Source: Mycobacteriales bacterium
GTDB taxonomy: Bacteria > Actinomycetota > Actinomycetes > Mycobacteriales > SCTD01
Direction of reading: 5' to 3'
Length of the DNA: 37,475 nt
Assembly: GCA_040902655.1 (NCBI GenBank)
Contig: JBBDWV010000002.1
Span: forward strand, 15,008-52,482
Shown: positions 19,117 through 32,267 of the stretch, piece by piece
How positions within the stretch are numbered: the first letter of the stretch is position 1
Layout of the letters: each line of letters starts with the position of its first letter
The notes under the pieces: model-generated
What the model saw: only the letters and a program-made list of their open reading frames with translations
Told to the model about the DNA's origin: nothing
Databases searched by the model: none
Program-made: the position numbers and the translations under genes

Positions 19117-19736
19117 CAGGCACCGACCCCGGTGGTCGACAGACCCGCAGCGCGGGCCCGCAGCATCGCGGCGGGCGCGACCTGCTCGAGAGTCAGGCCG
19201 CGACGCGCGGCGATCTCCTCCGGACGCACCAGGCCCTGCAGCGCCGCCACCGTCGCATGCACGATGTTGATCGGGTTCGAGGACCCGAGCGACTTGGACA
19301 GGACGTCGTGGATGCCGGCGCACTCGAGCACGGCCCGCACCGGTCCGCCGGCGATGACGCCGGTACCGGGGCTGGCCGGCTTGAGCAGCACGACACCGGC
19401 CGCCGCCTCACCCTGGATCGGGTGGGGGATGGTCGCACCGATGCGCGGCACGCGGAAAAAGTGCTTCTTGGCCTCCTCCACGCCCTTGGCGATGGCGGCC
19501 GGCACCTCCTTGGCCTTGCCGTAGCCGACGCCGACCTGGCCGTCTCCGTCGCCGACGACGACCAGCGCGGTGAAGCTGAAGCGCCGGCCGCCCTTGACGA
19601 CCTTGGCGACACGGTTGATCGCGACGACGCGCTCGATGTGGTTGCTCTTCTCGGCACCGCCGCGGCCGCCCCGACCGCCGTCGCGGCTGTCACGACCGCC
19701 CGAGCCGCCGGCGCCCGAGCGCTGGGGTCCTGGCAT
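19116..19736 (-). CDS. rpsE: 30S ribosomal protein S5
   Basis: A 206-aa S5, which shapes the mRNA entry and decoding fidelity. The N-terminal ~35 residues are Gly/Arg-rich and variable. The S5 RNA-binding domain ([48 protein letters not shown]) and the C-terminal fold ([39 protein letters not shown]) follow. Overlaps rpmD by 1 nt. Confidence 0.98.
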   Translation of the reverse strand: MPGPQRSGAGGSGGRDSRDGGRGGRGGAEKSNHIERVVAINRVAKVVKGGRRFSFTALVVVGDGDGQVGVGYGKAKEVPAAIAKGVEEAKKHFFRVPRIGATIPHPIQGEAAAGVVLLKPASPGTGVIAGGPVRAVLECAGIHDVLSKSLGSSNPINIVHATVAALQGLVRPEEIAARRGLTLEQVAPAAMLRARAAGLSTTGVGA

Positions 19737-19776
19737 CAGAGGTTCCTCATCTCAGTTGCGTACGTGTGGTGGGTCA

Positions 19777-20163
19777 TCAGAACTCCAGGCCGTTCTCGCG
19801 GGCGGCGTCGGCCAACGCTGCGATCCGGCCGTGGTAGGCGTTGCCACCGCGGTCGAAGACGACGGCACCGACACCCCTCTCCTTTGCGCGGGCCGCCACG
19901 AGTGCGCCGACCTGGCGGGCCAGGGCGCTCTTGTCGCTCTCGCCGCCGGCCTTGGCGGCCCGCAGGTCCGCCTCGAGGGTCGACGCGCTGACCAGCGTGT
20001 GCCCGGCGGTGTCGTCCACGACCTGGGCCGTGATGTGCCGCGAGGAGCGGGTGACGACCAGCCGCGGACGCGCCGGGGTGCCGGTGACGCGCTTGCGCAC
20101 GCGGAAATGGCGCCGGGCCTTGCCGATGCGCCGCAGCGCAGAGATACCTCGTGTGGTTGCCAT
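19777..20163 (-). CDS. rplR: 50S ribosomal protein L18
   Basis: A 128-aa L18, which helps load 5S rRNA onto the large subunit. [35 protein letters not shown] and the C-terminal [28 protein letters not shown] are characteristic. It follows rplF after a 3-nt gap. Confidence 0.98.
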   Translation of the reverse strand: MATTRGISALRRIGKARRHFRVRKRVTGTPARPRLVVTRSSRHITAQVVDDTAGHTLVSASTLEADLRAAKAGGESDKSALARQVGALVAARAKERGVGAVVFDRGGNAYHGRIAALADAARENGLEF

Positions 20164-20166
20164 CGT

Positions 20167-20706
20167 CTACTTACCCGTCTTCCCGACCTTGAGCTTGATC
20201 TGCTCGCCCTCGTAGCGGACACCCTTGCCCTTGTACGGGTCGGGCTTGCGAAGCTTGCGGATGTTCGCGGCCACCTCGCCGACCTTCTGCTTGTCGATGC
20301 CGCGCACGACGAACTTCGTCGGGCTCTGCACCTCGAAGCTGATGCCCTCCGGCGCCTCGACGGGCACCGGGTGGCTGTAGCCGAGGGCGAACTCGAGGTT
20401 GCTGCCCTTGGCGGCGACGCGGTAGCCGACGCCGCGGATCTCCATTGCCTTGGCGTAGCCGTCGGTGACGCCGGTGACCATGTTGGCGACCAGGCTACGG
20501 GTCAGGCCGTGCAGGCTGCGCGACTCGCGCTCGTCGTCCGGTCGGGCGACGAGCAGGGTGCCCTCCTCGGCGCGCTCGATCGTGATCGGCGCGGGGACGG
20601 TGTGCGACAGGGTGCCCTTGGGGCCCTTCACGGTCACCGACTGGCCGTCGAGGGTGACCTCGACGCCGCTGGGGACCGGGATGGGAAGGCGGCCGATACG
20701 GGACAT
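20167..20706 (-). CDS. rplF: 50S ribosomal protein L6
   Basis: A 179-aa L6 near the factor-binding site. [33 protein letters not shown] opens the first repeat domain; [23 protein letters not shown] and [24 protein letters not shown] complete the second. Usual length, placed between rpsH and rplR. Confidence 0.98.
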   Translation of the reverse strand: MSRIGRLPIPVPSGVEVTLDGQSVTVKGPKGTLSHTVPAPITIERAEEGTLLVARPDDERESRSLHGLTRSLVANMVTGVTDGYAKAMEIRGVGYRVAAKGSNLEFALGYSHPVPVEAPEGISFEVQSPTKFVVRGIDKQKVGEVAANIRKLRKPDPYKGKGVRYEGEQIKLKVGKTGK

Positions 20707-20730
20707 GTCTTGTCTCCTGACTTCCGCCGA

Positions 20731-21129
20731 CTAGTAGACGTAGGCGAGGACTTCTCCGCCTACGCCCTTCTTGTTGGCCTGCCGGTCGGTGAGCAGACCG
20801 GACGACGTCGAGATGATCGCGACACCGAGCCCGCCGAGGACCTTGGGCAGCTGGCCGGCCTTGGCGTACACCCGCAGGCCCGGCTTGGACACCCGGCGCA
20901 CACCGGCGATCGAGCGCTCGCGGTTGGGGCCGTACTTGAGGTCGATGGAAAGGATCTTGCCCTTCTCCCCGTCCTCGACGGCCCAGCCAGCGATGTAGCC
21001 CTCCTGCTGGAGGATCTCCGCGATGTGCGTCTTGATCTTGCTCGACGGCATGGACACGCGGTCGTGATACGCCGAGTTGGCGTTGCGGACGCGCGTCAGC
21101 ATGTCGGCGATCGGGTCGGTCATGGTCAT
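20731..21129 (-). CDS. rpsH: 30S ribosomal protein S8
   Basis: A 132-aa S8, a primary 16S central-domain binder and spc-operon regulator in E. coli. [38 protein letters not shown] and the C-terminal [31 protein letters not shown] are typical. ATG 21129 (MTMTDP) or ATG 21123 (MTDP) may be the start; the difference is two residues. Confidence 0.97.
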   Translation of the reverse strand: MTMTDPIADMLTRVRNANSAYHDRVSMPSSKIKTHIAEILQQEGYIAGWAVEDGEKGKILSIDLKYGPNRERSIAGVRRVSKPGLRVYAKAGQLPKVLGGLGVAIISTSSGLLTDRQANKKGVGGEVLAYVY

Positions 21130-21244
21130 GAGGTGCTCATTCCGTTGGCCTGTTGGCCTCTCTCGTCATGGTTTCCGGGTGGACCTGTGACGTGGGACGG
21201 GGTCCCCGCGGCGTTTTGAGCGCAGCGAGAAACGTCGGGGGGTG

Positions 21245-21430
21245 TTACCAGGAGGACTTGGTGACGCCGGGGAGCTGGCCGGCGTGGGCCATCTCCCGGA
21301 CGCAGATGCGACACAGGCCGAACGTGCGGAAGACCGCACGCGGACGGCCGCAGCGGTTGCAGCGGGTGTAACCGCGCACCGCGAACTTGGGCTTCTTGGC
21401 AGCCTTCTGGACCAGGGCCTTCTTGGCCAT
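21245..21430 (-). CDS. rpsZ: 30S ribosomal protein S14, zinc-binding type Z
   Basis: A 61-aa short S14 with two CxxC motifs (CNRCGRP and CRICVRE), which bind one zinc ion. [24 protein letters not shown] is the standard start. The gap after it (21130-21244, before rpsH) carries a loose inverted repeat but no gene. Confidence 0.98.
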   Translation of the reverse strand: MAKKALVQKAAKKPKFAVRGYTRCNRCGRPRAVFRTFGLCRICVREMAHAGQLPGVTKSSW

Positions 21431-21432
21431 CT

Positions 21433-22002
21433 CTAACTCTCCTTGAACGGGAAGCCGAGCGCCCGCAGCAGCGCGCGGCCCTCGTCGTCGGTGGCGGCGG
21501 TGGTCACGACGGTGATGTCCATGCCACGGGTGCGGTCGACCTTGTCGATGTCGATCTCGTGGAACATCGACTGCTCGGTCAGCCCGAAGGTGTAGTTGCC
21601 GTTGCCGTCGAACTGCCTGGGTGACAGGCCGCGGAAGTCACGGATGCGCGGCAGCGCGATGGTGACCAGCCGGTCGAGGAACTCCCACATCCGGTCCCCG
21701 CGCAGGGTGACCTTCGCGCCGATCGGCATGCCCTCACGCAGCTTGAACTGCGCGATCGACTTGGTGGCGCGACGCAACTGCGGCTTCTGGCCGGTGATGG
21801 CCGTGAGGTCGCGGAGAGCACCGTCGATGAGCTTGGAGTCCTTGGCCGCGTCGCCGACGCCCATGTTGACGACGACCTTGACGACGCCGGGCACCTGCAT
21901 GGGGTTGGACAACGAGAACTGCTCGGTCAGTGCCGGCTTGATCTCGCTGCGGTAGCGCGCCTTCAGCCGCGGCATCTCCCGGGCGGTGGTGGTCTCGGTC
22001 AT
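21433..22002 (-). CDS. rplE: 50S ribosomal protein L5
   Basis: A 189-aa L5, which binds 5S rRNA and contacts the P-site t[77 protein letters not shown] and the C-terminal [27 protein letters not shown] are signatures. Start overlaps the rplX stop by 1 nt. Confidence 0.98.
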   Translation of the reverse strand: MTETTTAREMPRLKARYRSEIKPALTEQFSLSNPMQVPGVVKVVVNMGVGDAAKDSKLIDGALRDLTAITGQKPQLRRATKSIAQFKLREGMPIGAKVTLRGDRMWEFLDRLVTIALPRIRDFRGLSPRQFDGNGNYTFGLTEQSMFHEIDIDKVDRTRGMDITVVTTAATDDEGRALLRALGFPFKES

Positions 22003-22343
22003 CAGATGTCTCCGTTGCAGCGCTTGCAGACGCGGACGCTGTGGGTCTTGCCGTACTCGTCGGCGTCACTACGGCGGTGGCCGACGCGGGCGGCCTTTCC
22101 ACAGTTGGCGCACACGACCTGCACGTTGGACACGTGCACCGGTGCCTCCGTCGTCACGATGCCGCCCTGCTGGGAGCCGCGCGCCGACTGGGTGATCTTG
22201 GTGTGCTTCTTGACCCGGTTGACCCCCTCGACCAGCACGCGCTGCGTGTCGGGGCTGGCGGAGATGACCCGCCCCTGGAGACCGCGGTCCTTCCCGCTGA
22301 GGACGAGGACGGTGTCGCCCTTCTTCACGAACAGTCCGGCCAT
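22002..22343 (-). CDS. rplX: 50S ribosomal protein L24 with a Cys4 zinc-like motif
   Basis: A 113-aa L24, an assembly-initiating 23S binder. The KOW motif is in [22 protein letters not shown]. The C-terminal part has CANCGK and CKRC, two Cys pairs that could bind zinc, as in many Gram-positive L24 proteins. Located between rplN and rplE. Confidence 0.97.
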   Translation of the reverse strand: MAGLFVKKGDTVLVLSGKDRGLQGRVISASPDTQRVLVEGVNRVKKHTKITQSARGSQQGGIVTTEAPVHVSNVQVVCANCGKAARVGHRRSDADEYGKTHSVRVCKRCNGDI

Positions 22344-22345
22344 GG

Positions 22346-22714
22346 CTACAGCACCTCCGGTGCGAGCGAAATGATCTTCATGAAGCGCTTGTCGCGCAGC
22401 TCACGCCCCACCGGGCCGAAGATCCGGGTGCCGCGCGGGTCCCCGCCGTCCTTGATCAGGACGGCGGCGTTCTCGTCGAAGCGGATGTAGGAGCCGTCGG
22501 GACGGCGCCGCTCCTTGACGGTCCGGACGATGACCGCCTTCACGACGTCGCCCTTCTTGACGCCCGCGCCGGGAAGGGCGTCCTTCACGGTGCCCACGAT
22601 GATGTCGCCGATGCCGGCGTAGCGCCGACCCGAGCCGCCGAGCACCCGGATGCAGAGGATCTCCTTGGCACCCGTGTTGTCGGCGACGCGCAGTCGCGAC
22701 TCCTGCTGGATCAC
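22346..22714 (-). CDS. rplN: 50S ribosomal protein L14
   Basis: A 122-aa L14, part of an intersubunit bridge. [40 protein letters not shown] is near-universal, and [25 protein letters not shown]-like residues close the protein (here [10 protein letters not shown]...). First gene of the spc part, after a 116-nt gap from rpsQ; I see only a weak possible promoter there. Confidence 0.98.
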   Translation of the reverse strand: MIQQESRLRVADNTGAKEILCIRVLGGSGRRYAGIGDIIVGTVKDALPGAGVKKGDVVKAVIVRTVKERRRPDGSYIRFDENAAVLIKDGGDPRGTRIFGPVGRELRDKRFMKIISLAPEVL

Positions 22715-22830
22715 TTGTTCTCCTTCGGATCCGGTTTCCCCTGCGGGACCTGGGTCCAGCTCTGTACCGCCCTGCGGCGGCGCTGACTTCTGTTCCGTAC
22801 GACCAGGCGACTAGCGCCGCAACCGCATGG

Positions 22831-23154
22831 TCACTTCGCCTTCTCGAGGACCTCGACGACGCGCCAGCGCTTGGTGGCCGACAGCGGACGGGTCTCCATC
22901 AGGAGAACGCGGTCGCCGACGCCGCAGGCGTTCTGCTCGTCGTGCGCCTTGAGCTTGCTGGTGCGGCGCAGGGTCTTCTTGTACAGCGGATGCTGCACGC
23001 GGTCCTCGACGGCGACGACGACGGTCTTGTCCATCTTGTCGCTGACCACCAGGCCCTCGCGGGTCTTGCGGAAGCCGCGGCTCCCCGCGGTGTCAACGTC
23101 GGCCGTGGTCTGGGTCATCCCGTTCCCCACTCGAGTGTCATTGGCTTCGGTCAT
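22831..23154 (-). CDS. rpsQ: 30S ribosomal protein S17
   Basis: A 107-aa S17, a primary 16S rRNA binder. The core begins at [29 protein letters not shown] and ends with [22 protein letters not shown] ~30-residue variable N-terminal extension (Asp/Thr-rich) precedes it, common in actinobacteria. ATG 23154 overlaps the rpmC stop by 4 nt (ATGA); ATG 23118 (MTQTTADV) is a possible alternative. Confidence 0.96.
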   Translation of the reverse strand: MTEANDTRVGNGMTQTTADVDTAGSRGFRKTREGLVVSDKMDKTVVVAVEDRVQHPLYKKTLRRTSKLKAHDEQNACGVGDRVLLMETRPLSATKRWRVVEVLEKAK

Positions 23155-23384
23155 GCGGCACCGCCGTCAGAGGTCTCCCGGACGATGCCGAGCTCGCGCT
23201 CGCGCATGACCGTGTAGAGGCGCGCGATGTCGCGGCGCACGTGGTGCAGCCGGCGGTTGTTGTCCAGCTGGCCGGTCGCGACCTGGAAGCGCAGGTTGAA
23301 CAGCTCCTCCTTCGACTCGGCGAGCCGGCGGACCAGCTCCTCGTCGTTCAGGTCGCGGATCTCGGCCGCAGTGGTCTCGGCCAT
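23151..23384 (-). CDS. rpmC: 50S ribosomal protein L29
   Basis: A 77-aa helical hairpin protein at the tunnel exit, where SRP and trigger factor dock. [55 protein letters not shown] is the L29 signature. The start overlaps the rplP stop by 1 nt and the end overlaps rpsQ by 4 nt. Confidence 0.97.
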   Translation of the reverse strand: MAETTAAEIRDLNDEELVRRLAESKEELFNLRFQVATGQLDNNRRLHHVRRDIARLYTVMRERELGIVRETSDGGAA

Positions 23385-23800
23385 CAGTCACTCACCTCAC
23401 GCGTGATGAAGCGGCACTTCATCGGCAGCTTGTGCATGGCACGGCGCATGGCCTCTCGGGCCAGCGGCTCCGGCGGACCGGCGAGCTCGAACAGCACGCG
23501 ACCCGGCTTGATGTTGGCGACCCACCACTCGGGGGAGCCCTTGCCGGAGCCCATGCGGGTCTCTGCGGGCTTCTTGGTGAGCGGGCGGTCGGGGTAGACG
23601 TTGATCCAGACCTTTCCGCCACGGCGGATGTGGCGGGTCATCGCGATACGCGCGGACTCGATCTGGCGGTTGGTGAGGTAGGCCGACTCGAGGGCCTGGA
23701 TGCCGTACTCGCCGAACGCCAGCGACGTACCGCCCTTGGCCGCACCGCTGCGGTCCGGGTGGTGCTGCTTGCGGTGCTTGACCCTGCGGGGGATCAGCAT
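23384..23800 (-). CDS. rplP: 50S ribosomal protein L16
   Basis: A 138-aa L16, which organises the A-site tRNA path. Start at ATG 23800 ([24 protein letters not shown]); [48 protein letters not shown] is the conserved core. Two nt after the rpsC stop; the upstream open frame is not part of the gene. Confidence 0.98.
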   Translation of the reverse strand: MLIPRRVKHRKQHHPDRSGAAKGGTSLAFGEYGIQALESAYLTNRQIESARIAMTRHIRRGGKVWINVYPDRPLTKKPAETRMGSGKGSPEWWVANIKPGRVLFELAGPPEPLAREAMRRAMHKLPMKCRFITREVSD

Positions 23801-23802
23801 GG

Positions 23803-24909
23803 TCAGGCCTCCTGGTCCGGGTCGGCCGTCTCCGCCGCGGGCGCGGGCTGAGTCGGGTTGTTGGCGGGAGCCGGCTCGCCCTGGGTGGCGACGTCGGGCG
23901 TCTCGCCGGCGGGGTTCGCGCCGGCGCTCTCGGGACGCCCGCCGGAGCGGACCTCCGAAGGCTCCTCGCGCTCGGCGCCGGTGCGGCTCGGGTCGGACGT
24001 GCCCCCCGGGGCCGCCTGCACAGCCGTCTCGGTCGCCGGGACCGCGGGCGTCTGGGCCACGTCGGCGGAACGCTCGACCGGGGCGTCGGCCAGGGCCGGC
24101 TCGGCGGTCGGCAACACGACGTCTCCGTCGGTCTGCGGCGCGCCCGGGGTCTCGGCCTGCCGGCCGGCATCGGTGCCGCCGGCGGTGGTCCCGGTGGAGC
24201 CGGAGCGCGGCCCGCGGCGGGCCGGCCGGTCGCGGCGCAGCTGGCGCTGCTCGGCCTCCTGCTGCTCCCGCTCGACCCGGCTCTGCACGACATCGCCCTT
24301 GTAGATCCAGACCTTCACGCCGATGCGGCCGAAGGTGGTCTTGGCCTCGTAGATGCCGTAGTCGATGTTCGCGCGCAGCGTGTGCAGCGGGACGCGGCCC
24401 TCGCGGTAGAACTCCGAGCGGCTCATCTCGGCACCGCCGAGCCGGCCGGCGCACTGCACCCGGATGCCCTTGACGCCGGGGTTCTTCATCGCCGATTGCA
24501 TCGACTTGCGCATCGCACGGCGGAAGCTGACGCGGCTCGAGAGCTGCTCGGCGACGCCCTGTGCGACCAGCTGCGCGTCGGACTCAGGGTTCTTGACCTC
24601 GAGGATGTTGAGCTGGACCTGCTTGCCGGTCAGTTTCTCGAGGTCGCCGCGGATACGGTCGGCCTCGGCGCCACGACGGCCGATGACGATGCCGGGGCGC
24701 GCCGTGTGGATGTCCACCCGGACACGGTCACGGGTGCGCTCGATCTCCACCTTGGAGATGCCGGCGCGCTCCATGCCCTTGCCCATCAGGCGGCGGATCG
24801 CGACGTCCTCCTTGACGTAGTCCGCGTAGTTCTTGTCGGCGTACCAGCGGGAGACCCAATCGGTCGTGATCCCGAGCCGGAACCCGTGGGGGTTGACCTT
24901 CTGACCCAC
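23803..24909 (-). CDS. rpsC: 30S ribosomal protein S3 with long C-terminal extension
   Basis: A 368-aa S3, lining the mRNA entry channel. Residues 1-215 are complete: [18 protein letters not shown], a KH domain with GRRG (about 77-80), and the C-terminal S3 domain ([35 protein letters not shown]). The last ~150 residues are an added tail, first Arg/Glu/Gln-rich, then low-complexity Ala/Pro/Thr/Glu. Many bacterial S3 proteins are 210-280 aa; this one is well beyond. Start at GTG 24909, 1-nt overlap with the rplV stop. Confidence 0.97.
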   Translation of the reverse strand: MGQKVNPHGFRLGITTDWVSRWYADKNYADYVKEDVAIRRLMGKGMERAGISKVEIERTRDRVRVDIHTARPGIVIGRRGAEADRIRGDLEKLTGKQVQLNILEVKNPESDAQLVAQGVAEQLSSRVSFRRAMRKSMQSAMKNPGVKGIRVQCAGRLGGAEMSRSEFYREGRVPLHTLRANIDYGIYEAKTTFGRIGVKVWIYKGDVVQSRVEREQQEAEQRQLRRDRPARRGPRSGSTGTTAGGTDAGRQAETPGAPQTDGDVVLPTAEPALADAPVERSADVAQTPAVPATETAVQAAPGGTSDPSRTGAEREEPSEVRSGGRPESAGANPAGETPDVATQGEPAPANNPTQPAPAAETADPDQEA

Positions 24910-25320
24910 TAGCGGGCACCTGCCTTCTTGGTCGTGGTGGCCAGGTGGCTCTTGCCGTCGCTGGGACGGATCGAGACGACCACCGTGATGTGGCTCGTGC
25001 GCTTGCGGATGCGGTAGGCGCGGCCCTGGGCGCGGGGGCGGAACCGCTTCAGGGTCGGCCCCTCGTCGACGTAGGCCTGGCTGATGTAGAGCGAGGACCG
25101 GTCCAGCTGCGCGTTGTTCTCGGCGTTGGCGGCAGCGCTCGCGATGACCTTGGCGACCGGCTCGCTGGCAGCCTGCGGCTGGAAGCGCAGCTGGTCGAGC
25201 GCTTCCTGCACGTCCATGCCGCGCACCAGGTCGATGACGCGACGGCACTTGGTCGGGGTCATGCGCAGGTAGCGCACCTGGGCCAGTGCCGAGTCGGCAG
25301 CCAGGTGACGGGTCTTGTTC

Positions 25321-25328
<8 letters not shown>
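24909..25328 (-). CDS. rplV: 50S ribosomal protein L22
   Basis: A 139-aa L22, whose loop narrows the exit tunnel. [31 protein letters not shown] and [29 protein letters not shown] (tunnel loop) are intact, with no deletion of the type that gives macrolide resistance. The start overlaps the end of rpsS by 8 nt. Confidence 0.97.
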
Positions 25329-25602
<274 letters not shown>

Positions 25603-25614
25603 CGCTGCTTACCC

Positions 25615-26448
25615 CTAGCGCTTCTTGTTGGTCTTGCGGCGGCGGACGATCATCGCGTCACTGGGTTTGCGGCGACGGGTGCGGCCCTCGGGCTTGCCGG
25701 CCGGGTTCACCGGGTGGCGCCCACCGGAGGTCTTGCCCTCACCACCACCGTGCGGGTGGTCGACCGGGTTCATGGCGACACCGCGGACGGACGGGCGCTT
25801 GCCCTTCCAGCGCATCCGGCCGGCCTTGCCCCAGTTGATGTTGGACTGCTCGGCGTTGCCCACCTCGCCGACCGTGGCGCGGCAGCGCAGGTCGACGTTG
25901 CGGATCTCCCCGGACGGCATACGCAGCTGGGCGAACGGCCCGTCCTTGGCGACGAGCTGGACACTCGTACCGGCGGAACGGGCGATCTTCGCGCCGCCGC
26001 CGGGCCGCATCTCGATGTTGTGCACGGTGGTACCGGTCGGGATGTTGCGCAGCGGCAACGCGTTGCCGGCCTTGATGTCGGCGTTCGGGCCGGCCTCCAC
26101 GACGTCACCCTGCTTCAGGCCCTTCGGCGCCACGATGTAGCGCTTCTCGCCGTCGGCGTAGTGCAGCAGCGCGATGCGGGCGGTGCGGTTCGGGTCGTAC
26201 TCGATGTGCGCAACCTTGGCCGGCACGCCGTCCTTGTCGTGCCGGCGGAAGTCGATCACGCGGTACGCGCGCTTGTGACCGCCACCCTGGTGCCGGGTGG
26301 TGACCCGACCGTAGGAGTTGCGACCGCCCTTGTTGTGCAGTGGACGGGTCAGCGACTTCTCGGGGGTGTCGCGGGTGACCTCGACGAAGTCGGCGACGGA
26401 CGAGCCGCGGCGGCCCGGCGTCGTCGGCTTGTACTTACGGATGCCCAT
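25615..26448 (-). CDS. rplB: 50S ribosomal protein L2
   Basis: A 277-aa L2, needed for the peptidyl-transferase centre and subunit joining. [27 protein letters not shown], the SH3-like core and the C-terminal [33 protein letters not shown] with the functionally important His are present. Normal length. Confidence 0.98.
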   Translation of the reverse strand: MGIRKYKPTTPGRRGSSVADFVEVTRDTPEKSLTRPLHNKGGRNSYGRVTTRHQGGGHKRAYRVIDFRRHDKDGVPAKVAHIEYDPNRTARIALLHYADGEKRYIVAPKGLKQGDVVEAGPNADIKAGNALPLRNIPTGTTVHNIEMRPGGGAKIARSAGTSVQLVAKDGPFAQLRMPSGEIRNVDLRCRATVGEVGNAEQSNINWGKAGRMRWKGKRPSVRGVAMNPVDHPHGGGEGKTSGGRHPVNPAGKPEGRTRRRKPSDAMIVRRRKTNKKR

Positions 26449-26482
26449 GTCTGTCTCTCCTCCTACGGTGCTCCGACCTCCG

Positions 26483-26782
26483 CTAGGAGACCGGGCCCCC
26501 GAAGATCTCGATGCGGCCCTCGCGCAGCGTCACGATCGCCCGCTTGCTGTTCGCGCGCTGGCCGAAGCCCAGCCGCGTGCGCTTGCGCTTGCCCTGCCGG
26601 TTCAGCGTGTTCACGTCGCTCACCTTGACCCCGAAGACCTTCTCGACCGCAATCTTGATCTGGGTCTTGTTGGCGTCCGGGCGGACGAGAAAGGTGTACT
26701 TGTTCTCGTCGAGCAGGCCGTAGCTCTTCTCGGAGATGACCGGCGAGAGCAGGATGTCGCGGGGATCGGTCAGGTCGCTCAT
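26483..26782 (-). CDS. rplW: 50S ribosomal protein L23
   Basis: A 99-aa L23 at the exit-tunnel rim, the docking site of SRP and trigger factor. [63 protein letters not shown] is the family core. ATG overlaps the rplD stop by 4 nt (ATGA). Confidence 0.97.
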   Translation of the reverse strand: MSDLTDPRDILLSPVISEKSYGLLDENKYTFLVRPDANKTQIKIAVEKVFGVKVSDVNTLNRQGKRKRTRLGFGQRANSKRAIVTLREGRIEIFGGPVS

Positions 26783-27576
26783 GCCGAGCCCTCCGAAGTG
26801 TGGTCAGTTTCAGCAGCCTGGACGACCGACGGCACGTCACTGTCGATCTGGTGGGGAGCGAGATCCTCGCCCGGCGTCGCGCCGCCGGCCTCGCCCGACG
26901 TGGCGCGGGCCTTGGCCCGGCGGCCCTTCGGGGTCGGCGCGAGGAAGGCCTGCAGCGCGGACTCGGTGAAGACGATGTCGTCGCTGATCAGCACGTCGTA
27001 GGTGTTGAGCTGGCCGGGGCTGAGCATGTGCACGGTCTGCGCGTTGCGCAGCGACTTCCAGCTCACCTCGTCGGAACGCTCGGCCACCACGAGTACATGG
27101 CTGCGGGTGCTGATCGCGCTGAGCAGCGAGACGGCCGTCTTGGTGGACGGGACGTCGCCGCTCGCCAGGGCGCTGACCACGTGGATGCGGCCGTGCCGGG
27201 CCCGGTCGGACAGCGCGCCGCGCAGGGCGGCCGCCTTCATCTTCTTCGGGGTCCGCTGGCTGTAGTCGCGCGGCTGCGGGCCATGCACCGTGCCACCGCC
27301 GACGAACTGCGGCGCGCGGGTCGAGCCCTGGCGGGCGCGGCCGGTGCCCTTCTGGCGGTAGGGCTTGCGGCCACCGCCACGGACCTCGCCGCGGGTCTTG
27401 GTGCTGTGCGTGCCCTGCCGCGCCGCGGCCAGCTGCGCCACGACGACCTGGTGGATCGTCGGGATGCTGACCTGGGCGCCGAAGACCTCGGCGGGCAGCT
27501 CGACGGTGCGACCGGAGGGTCCGTCGGGGGTCCGGACGTCGACGGTGATCGGGGTCTGCTCGGTCATGGCCGTCAT
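26779..27576 (-). CDS. rplD: 50S ribosomal protein L4 with acidic C-terminal tail
   Basis: A 265-aa L4, whose loop reaches into the exit tunnel. The loop [41 protein letters not shown] is intact, as are [12 protein letters not shown] and the C-terminal [16 protein letters not shown]. After residue ~215 comes a ~50-aa tail rich in Ala, Gly, Glu and Asp that typical L4 proteins lack. ATG 27576 overlaps the rplC stop by 4 nt. Confidence 0.97.
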   Translation of the reverse strand: MTAMTEQTPITVDVRTPDGPSGRTVELPAEVFGAQVSIPTIHQVVVAQLAAARQGTHSTKTRGEVRGGGRKPYRQKGTGRARQGSTRAPQFVGGGTVHGPQPRDYSQRTPKKMKAAALRGALSDRARHGRIHVVSALASGDVPSTKTAVSLLSAISTRSHVLVVAERSDEVSWKSLRNAQTVHMLSPGQLNTYDVLISDDIVFTESALQAFLAPTPKGRRAKARATSGEAGGATPGEDLAPHQIDSDVPSVVQAAETDHTSEGSA

Positions 27577-28268
27577 CGCGCCACACCACCCTTCCCGAGG
27601 CCGCCCTTGGCGGCGGTGCGGACGAGGACCATGCCGCCGCGCGGGCCGGGAACGGCACCCCGGATCAGCAGCAGGCCGCGCTCGGCGTCCACGGCGTGGA
27701 CGGTGAGGTTCTGCGTCGTGGTGCGGACGTGGCCCATCCGGCCGGCCATCCGGGTGCCCTTGAAGACCCGCGCGGGGGTGGCGCAGGCGCCGATGGAACC
27801 GGGCGAGCGGTGCTTGCGCTGCACGCCGTGACCGGCGCCCAGGCCCTTGAAGTTGTGCCGCTTCATCACACCGGCGTAGCCCTTGCCCTTGCTGGTGCCG
27901 ACGACGTCGACCCGCAGCACGGCGCCCTCGGCCGGAGTGAAGATCTCGGCGGAAATCTCCTGGCCGACGGTGTACGAGGAGGCGTCGTCGGTGCGGATCT
28001 CGACGAGGAAGCGACGCGGCGGCACGCCCGCCTTGGCGAAGTGCCCGGCTTCGGGCTTGTTCACCTTGCGCGGGTCGATGGCGCCATAGGCGATCTGGAC
28101 GGCGCTGTAGCCGTCCTTGTCGGGGGTGCGGATCTGGGTGACCACGCATGGCCCGGCCTTGACGACCGTCACCGGGATGATCCGGTTGTTGGCGTCGAAG
28201 ACCTGGGTCATCCCCAGCTTCTCCCCCAGGACCCCCTGGGTTCCTCGTGGCGATGTGTCTGTCGGCAT
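27573..28268 (-). CDS. rplC: 50S ribosomal protein L3
   Basis: A 231-aa L3 near the peptidyl-transferase centre. Start at ATG 28268 ([24 protein letters not shown]); the further upstream frame overlaps rpsJ and is not used. [61 protein letters not shown] is the conserved core including the central extension. Confidence 0.98.
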   Translation of the reverse strand: MPTDTSPRGTQGVLGEKLGMTQVFDANNRIIPVTVVKAGPCVVTQIRTPDKDGYSAVQIAYGAIDPRKVNKPEAGHFAKAGVPPRRFLVEIRTDDASSYTVGQEISAEIFTPAEGAVLRVDVVGTSKGKGYAGVMKRHNFKGLGAGHGVQRKHRSPGSIGACATPARVFKGTRMAGRMGHVRTTTQNLTVHAVDAERGLLLIRGAVPGPRGGMVLVRTAAKGGLGKGGVAR

Positions 28269-28278
28269 GTCTGCGTCC

Positions 28279-28587
28279 CTACAGCTTGATCTCGATGTCG
28301 ACGCCCGCCGGCAGGTCGAGCCGCATGAGCGAGTCGACCGTCTTCGGTGTGGGGTCGAGGATGTCGATGAGGCGCTTGTGCGTGCGCATCTCGAAGTGCT
28401 CGCGCGAGTCCTTGTACTTGTGCGGCGAGCGGATGACGCAGTAGACGTTCTTCTCGGTCGGCAGCGGCACCGGCCCGGCCACCTGGGCACCCGTGCGCGT
28501 CACCGTTTCGACGATCTTGCGCGCCGAGCTGTCGATGACCTCATGGTCGTAGGCCTTGAGCCTGATGCGGATCTTCTGTCCCGCCAT
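28279..28587 (-). CDS. rpsJ: 30S ribosomal protein S10 (NusE)
   Basis: A 102-aa S10, which also acts with NusB/NusG in antitermination and transcription-translation coupling. [76 protein letters not shown] is near-invariant. First gene of the S10 cluster; an in-frame upstream ATG gives no similarity. Its leader carries the shared 21-nt element at 28668-28688. Confidence 0.98.
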   Translation of the reverse strand: MAGQKIRIRLKAYDHEVIDSSARKIVETVTRTGAQVAGPVPLPTEKNVYCVIRSPHKYKDSREHFEMRTHKRLIDILDPTPKTVDSLMRLDLPAGVDIEIKL

Positions 28588-28667
28588 GGATGGCTGTCCC
28601 GTCTCTGACCGGTGAACCGGCCAACGTCGAATGGTGCCGCTGAAGACTGTGACTGAGGCTCGCCCGC

Positions 28668-28688
28668 CCCACGCGGTCGGGTGTGTCA
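28668..28688 (-). promoter_or_regulatory. Shared ribosomal-leader element, rpsJ copy
   Basis: On the minus strand it contains TGACACACCCGACCGCGTGG, 81 nt upstream of the rpsJ ATG. The 21 nt are identical to 33173-33193 upstream of rpsL. A 6-bp hairpin (TGTGCC-GAA-GGCACA, 28694-28708) lies just beside it. Confidence 0.75.
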
Positions 28689-28749
28689 TCCCCTGTGCCG
28701 AAGGCACAAGTTCGTACAAGCCCTGTGGGGATCGGACGATTCCCGGAGG

Positions 28750-28782
28750 CCGGGGCGGTCAGATCGAGAGCGACCGCCCCGG
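28750..28782 (-). terminator. Terminator of the str operon after tuf
   Basis: Perfect 11-bp stem CCGGGGCGGTC / GACCGCCCCGG with an 11-nt loop, 12 nt after the tuf stop. Confidence 0.85.
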
Positions 28783-28794
28783 TCCGGGGAGGTA

Positions 28795-29988
28795 CTACTT
28801 GGTGATCTTGACGACCCGGCCGGCGCCGACGGTCCGGCCGCCCTCGCGGATGGCGAAGCGCAGACCCTCCTCCATGGCGATCGGCTGGATGAGGGTCACC
28901 TTCATCTCGGTGTTGTCACCGGGCATGACCATCTCGGTGCCCTCGGGAAGGTCGACAACGCCCGTGACGTCGGTGGTGCGGAAGTAGAACTGCGGGCGGT
29001 AGTTGTTGAAGAACGGCGTGTGCCGGCCACCCTCGTCCTTGCTCAGGATGTAGACCTGGGCCTCGAACTCGGTGTGCGGCGTGATCGACTTCGGCTTGCA
29101 GACGACCTGACCCCGCTCGACCTCCTCGCGCTTGATGCCGCGGATCAGCAGACCGACGTTGTCGCCGGCCATGCCGGAGTCGAGCAGCTTGCGGAACATC
29201 TCCACGCCGGTGACCGTGGTGCTCTGGACGTTCTCCTTGATGCCGACGATCTCCACCGTCTCGTTGACGTTGACGATGCCGCGCTCGATGCGACCGGTGA
29301 CGACGGTGCCGCGACCGGTGATCGTGAAGACGTCCTCGATGGGCATGAGGAACGGCTTCTCGGTGTCGCGGGTCGGCTCCGGAATGGAGGAGTCGACGGC
29401 GGACATCAGCTCGAGCAGCTTGTCGCCCCACTCCTTGTCGCCCTCGAGTGCCTTGAGTGCGGAGACCCGCACGACCGGCAGGTCGTCGCCCGGGAACTCG
29501 TACTCGCTGAGCAGCTCGCGGACCTCGAGCTCGACGAGCTCGAGGATCTCCTCGTCGTCGACCATGTCGGCCTTGTTGAGCGCCACGACGATGTACGGGA
29601 CACCGACCTGACGGGCCAGGAGCACGTGCTCCTTGGTCTGCGGCATCGGGCCGTCGGTAGCAGCGACCACCAGGATCGCGCCGTCCATCTGCGCGGCACC
29701 GGTGATCATGTTCTTGATGTAGTCGGCGTGCCCGGGGCAGTCGACGTGCGCGTAGTGCCGGTTCTCCGTCTGGTACTCGACGTGCGCGATGGAGATCGTG
29801 ATGCCACGAGCCTTCTCCTCCGGCGCCTTGTCGATCTGGTCGAAGGCGGAGGCCTCGTTCAGGTTCGGGTACGCGTCGTGCAGCACCTTGGTGATGGCAG
29901 CGGTCAGCGTCGTCTTGCCGTGATCGATGTGGCCGATCGTGCCGATGTTGACGTGCGGCTTGGTGCGCTCGAACTTCTGCTTGGCCAT
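28795..29988 (-). CDS. tuf: Elongation factor Tu
   Basis: The 397-aa GTPase that delivers aminoacyl-tRNA. G1 GHIDHGKTT, switch [10 protein letters not shown]3 DCPGHADY, G4 NKAD and domains 2 and 3 (ending [16 protein letters not shown]) are complete. The G4 motif is NKAD rather than NKCD, as in other actinobacteria. It lies 75 nt after fusA and ends the str operon. Confidence 0.99.
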   Translation of the reverse strand: MAKQKFERTKPHVNIGTIGHIDHGKTTLTAAITKVLHDAYPNLNEASAFDQIDKAPEEKARGITISIAHVEYQTENRHYAHVDCPGHADYIKNMITGAAQMDGAILVVAATDGPMPQTKEHVLLARQVGVPYIVVALNKADMVDDEEILELVELEVRELLSEYEFPGDDLPVVRVSALKALEGDKEWGDKLLELMSAVDSSIPEPTRDTEKPFLMPIEDVFTITGRGTVVTGRIERGIVNVNETVEIVGIKENVQSTTVTGVEMFRKLLDSGMAGDNVGLLIRGIKREEVERGQVVCKPKSITPHTEFEAQVYILSKDEGGRHTPFFNNYRPQFYFRTTDVTGVVDLPEGTEMVMPGDNTEMKVTLIQPIAMEEGLRFAIREGGRTVGAGRVVKITK

Positions 29989-30063
29989 GAGGCCTGTCCT
30001 CCTGTGACGGGTGCGGGGCGGGTCGGGGCGGGTCGAAACAGGTACTGCTGCCGGGTGGCGGGA

Positions 30064-32190
<2,127 letters not shown>

Positions 32191-32267
32191 TGCAGTGTCT
32201 CTTTCCCGGGGTCTGGGGACGTGCCTGTCTCGGTGCCGGGATCACCGGCGGGGTGCTGGACGGGGAG

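Noticed and set aside
22715-22830. spc promoter in the rpsQ-rplN gap (TTGCGG-17-TACGGA)
   Set aside because: The -10 lacks the final T and the region is otherwise featureless.
28689-28749. A promoter for rpsJ between tuf and the S10 genes
   Set aside because: No -35/-10 pair with sensible spacing was found; transcription may read through from tuf or use an unrecognised promoter.
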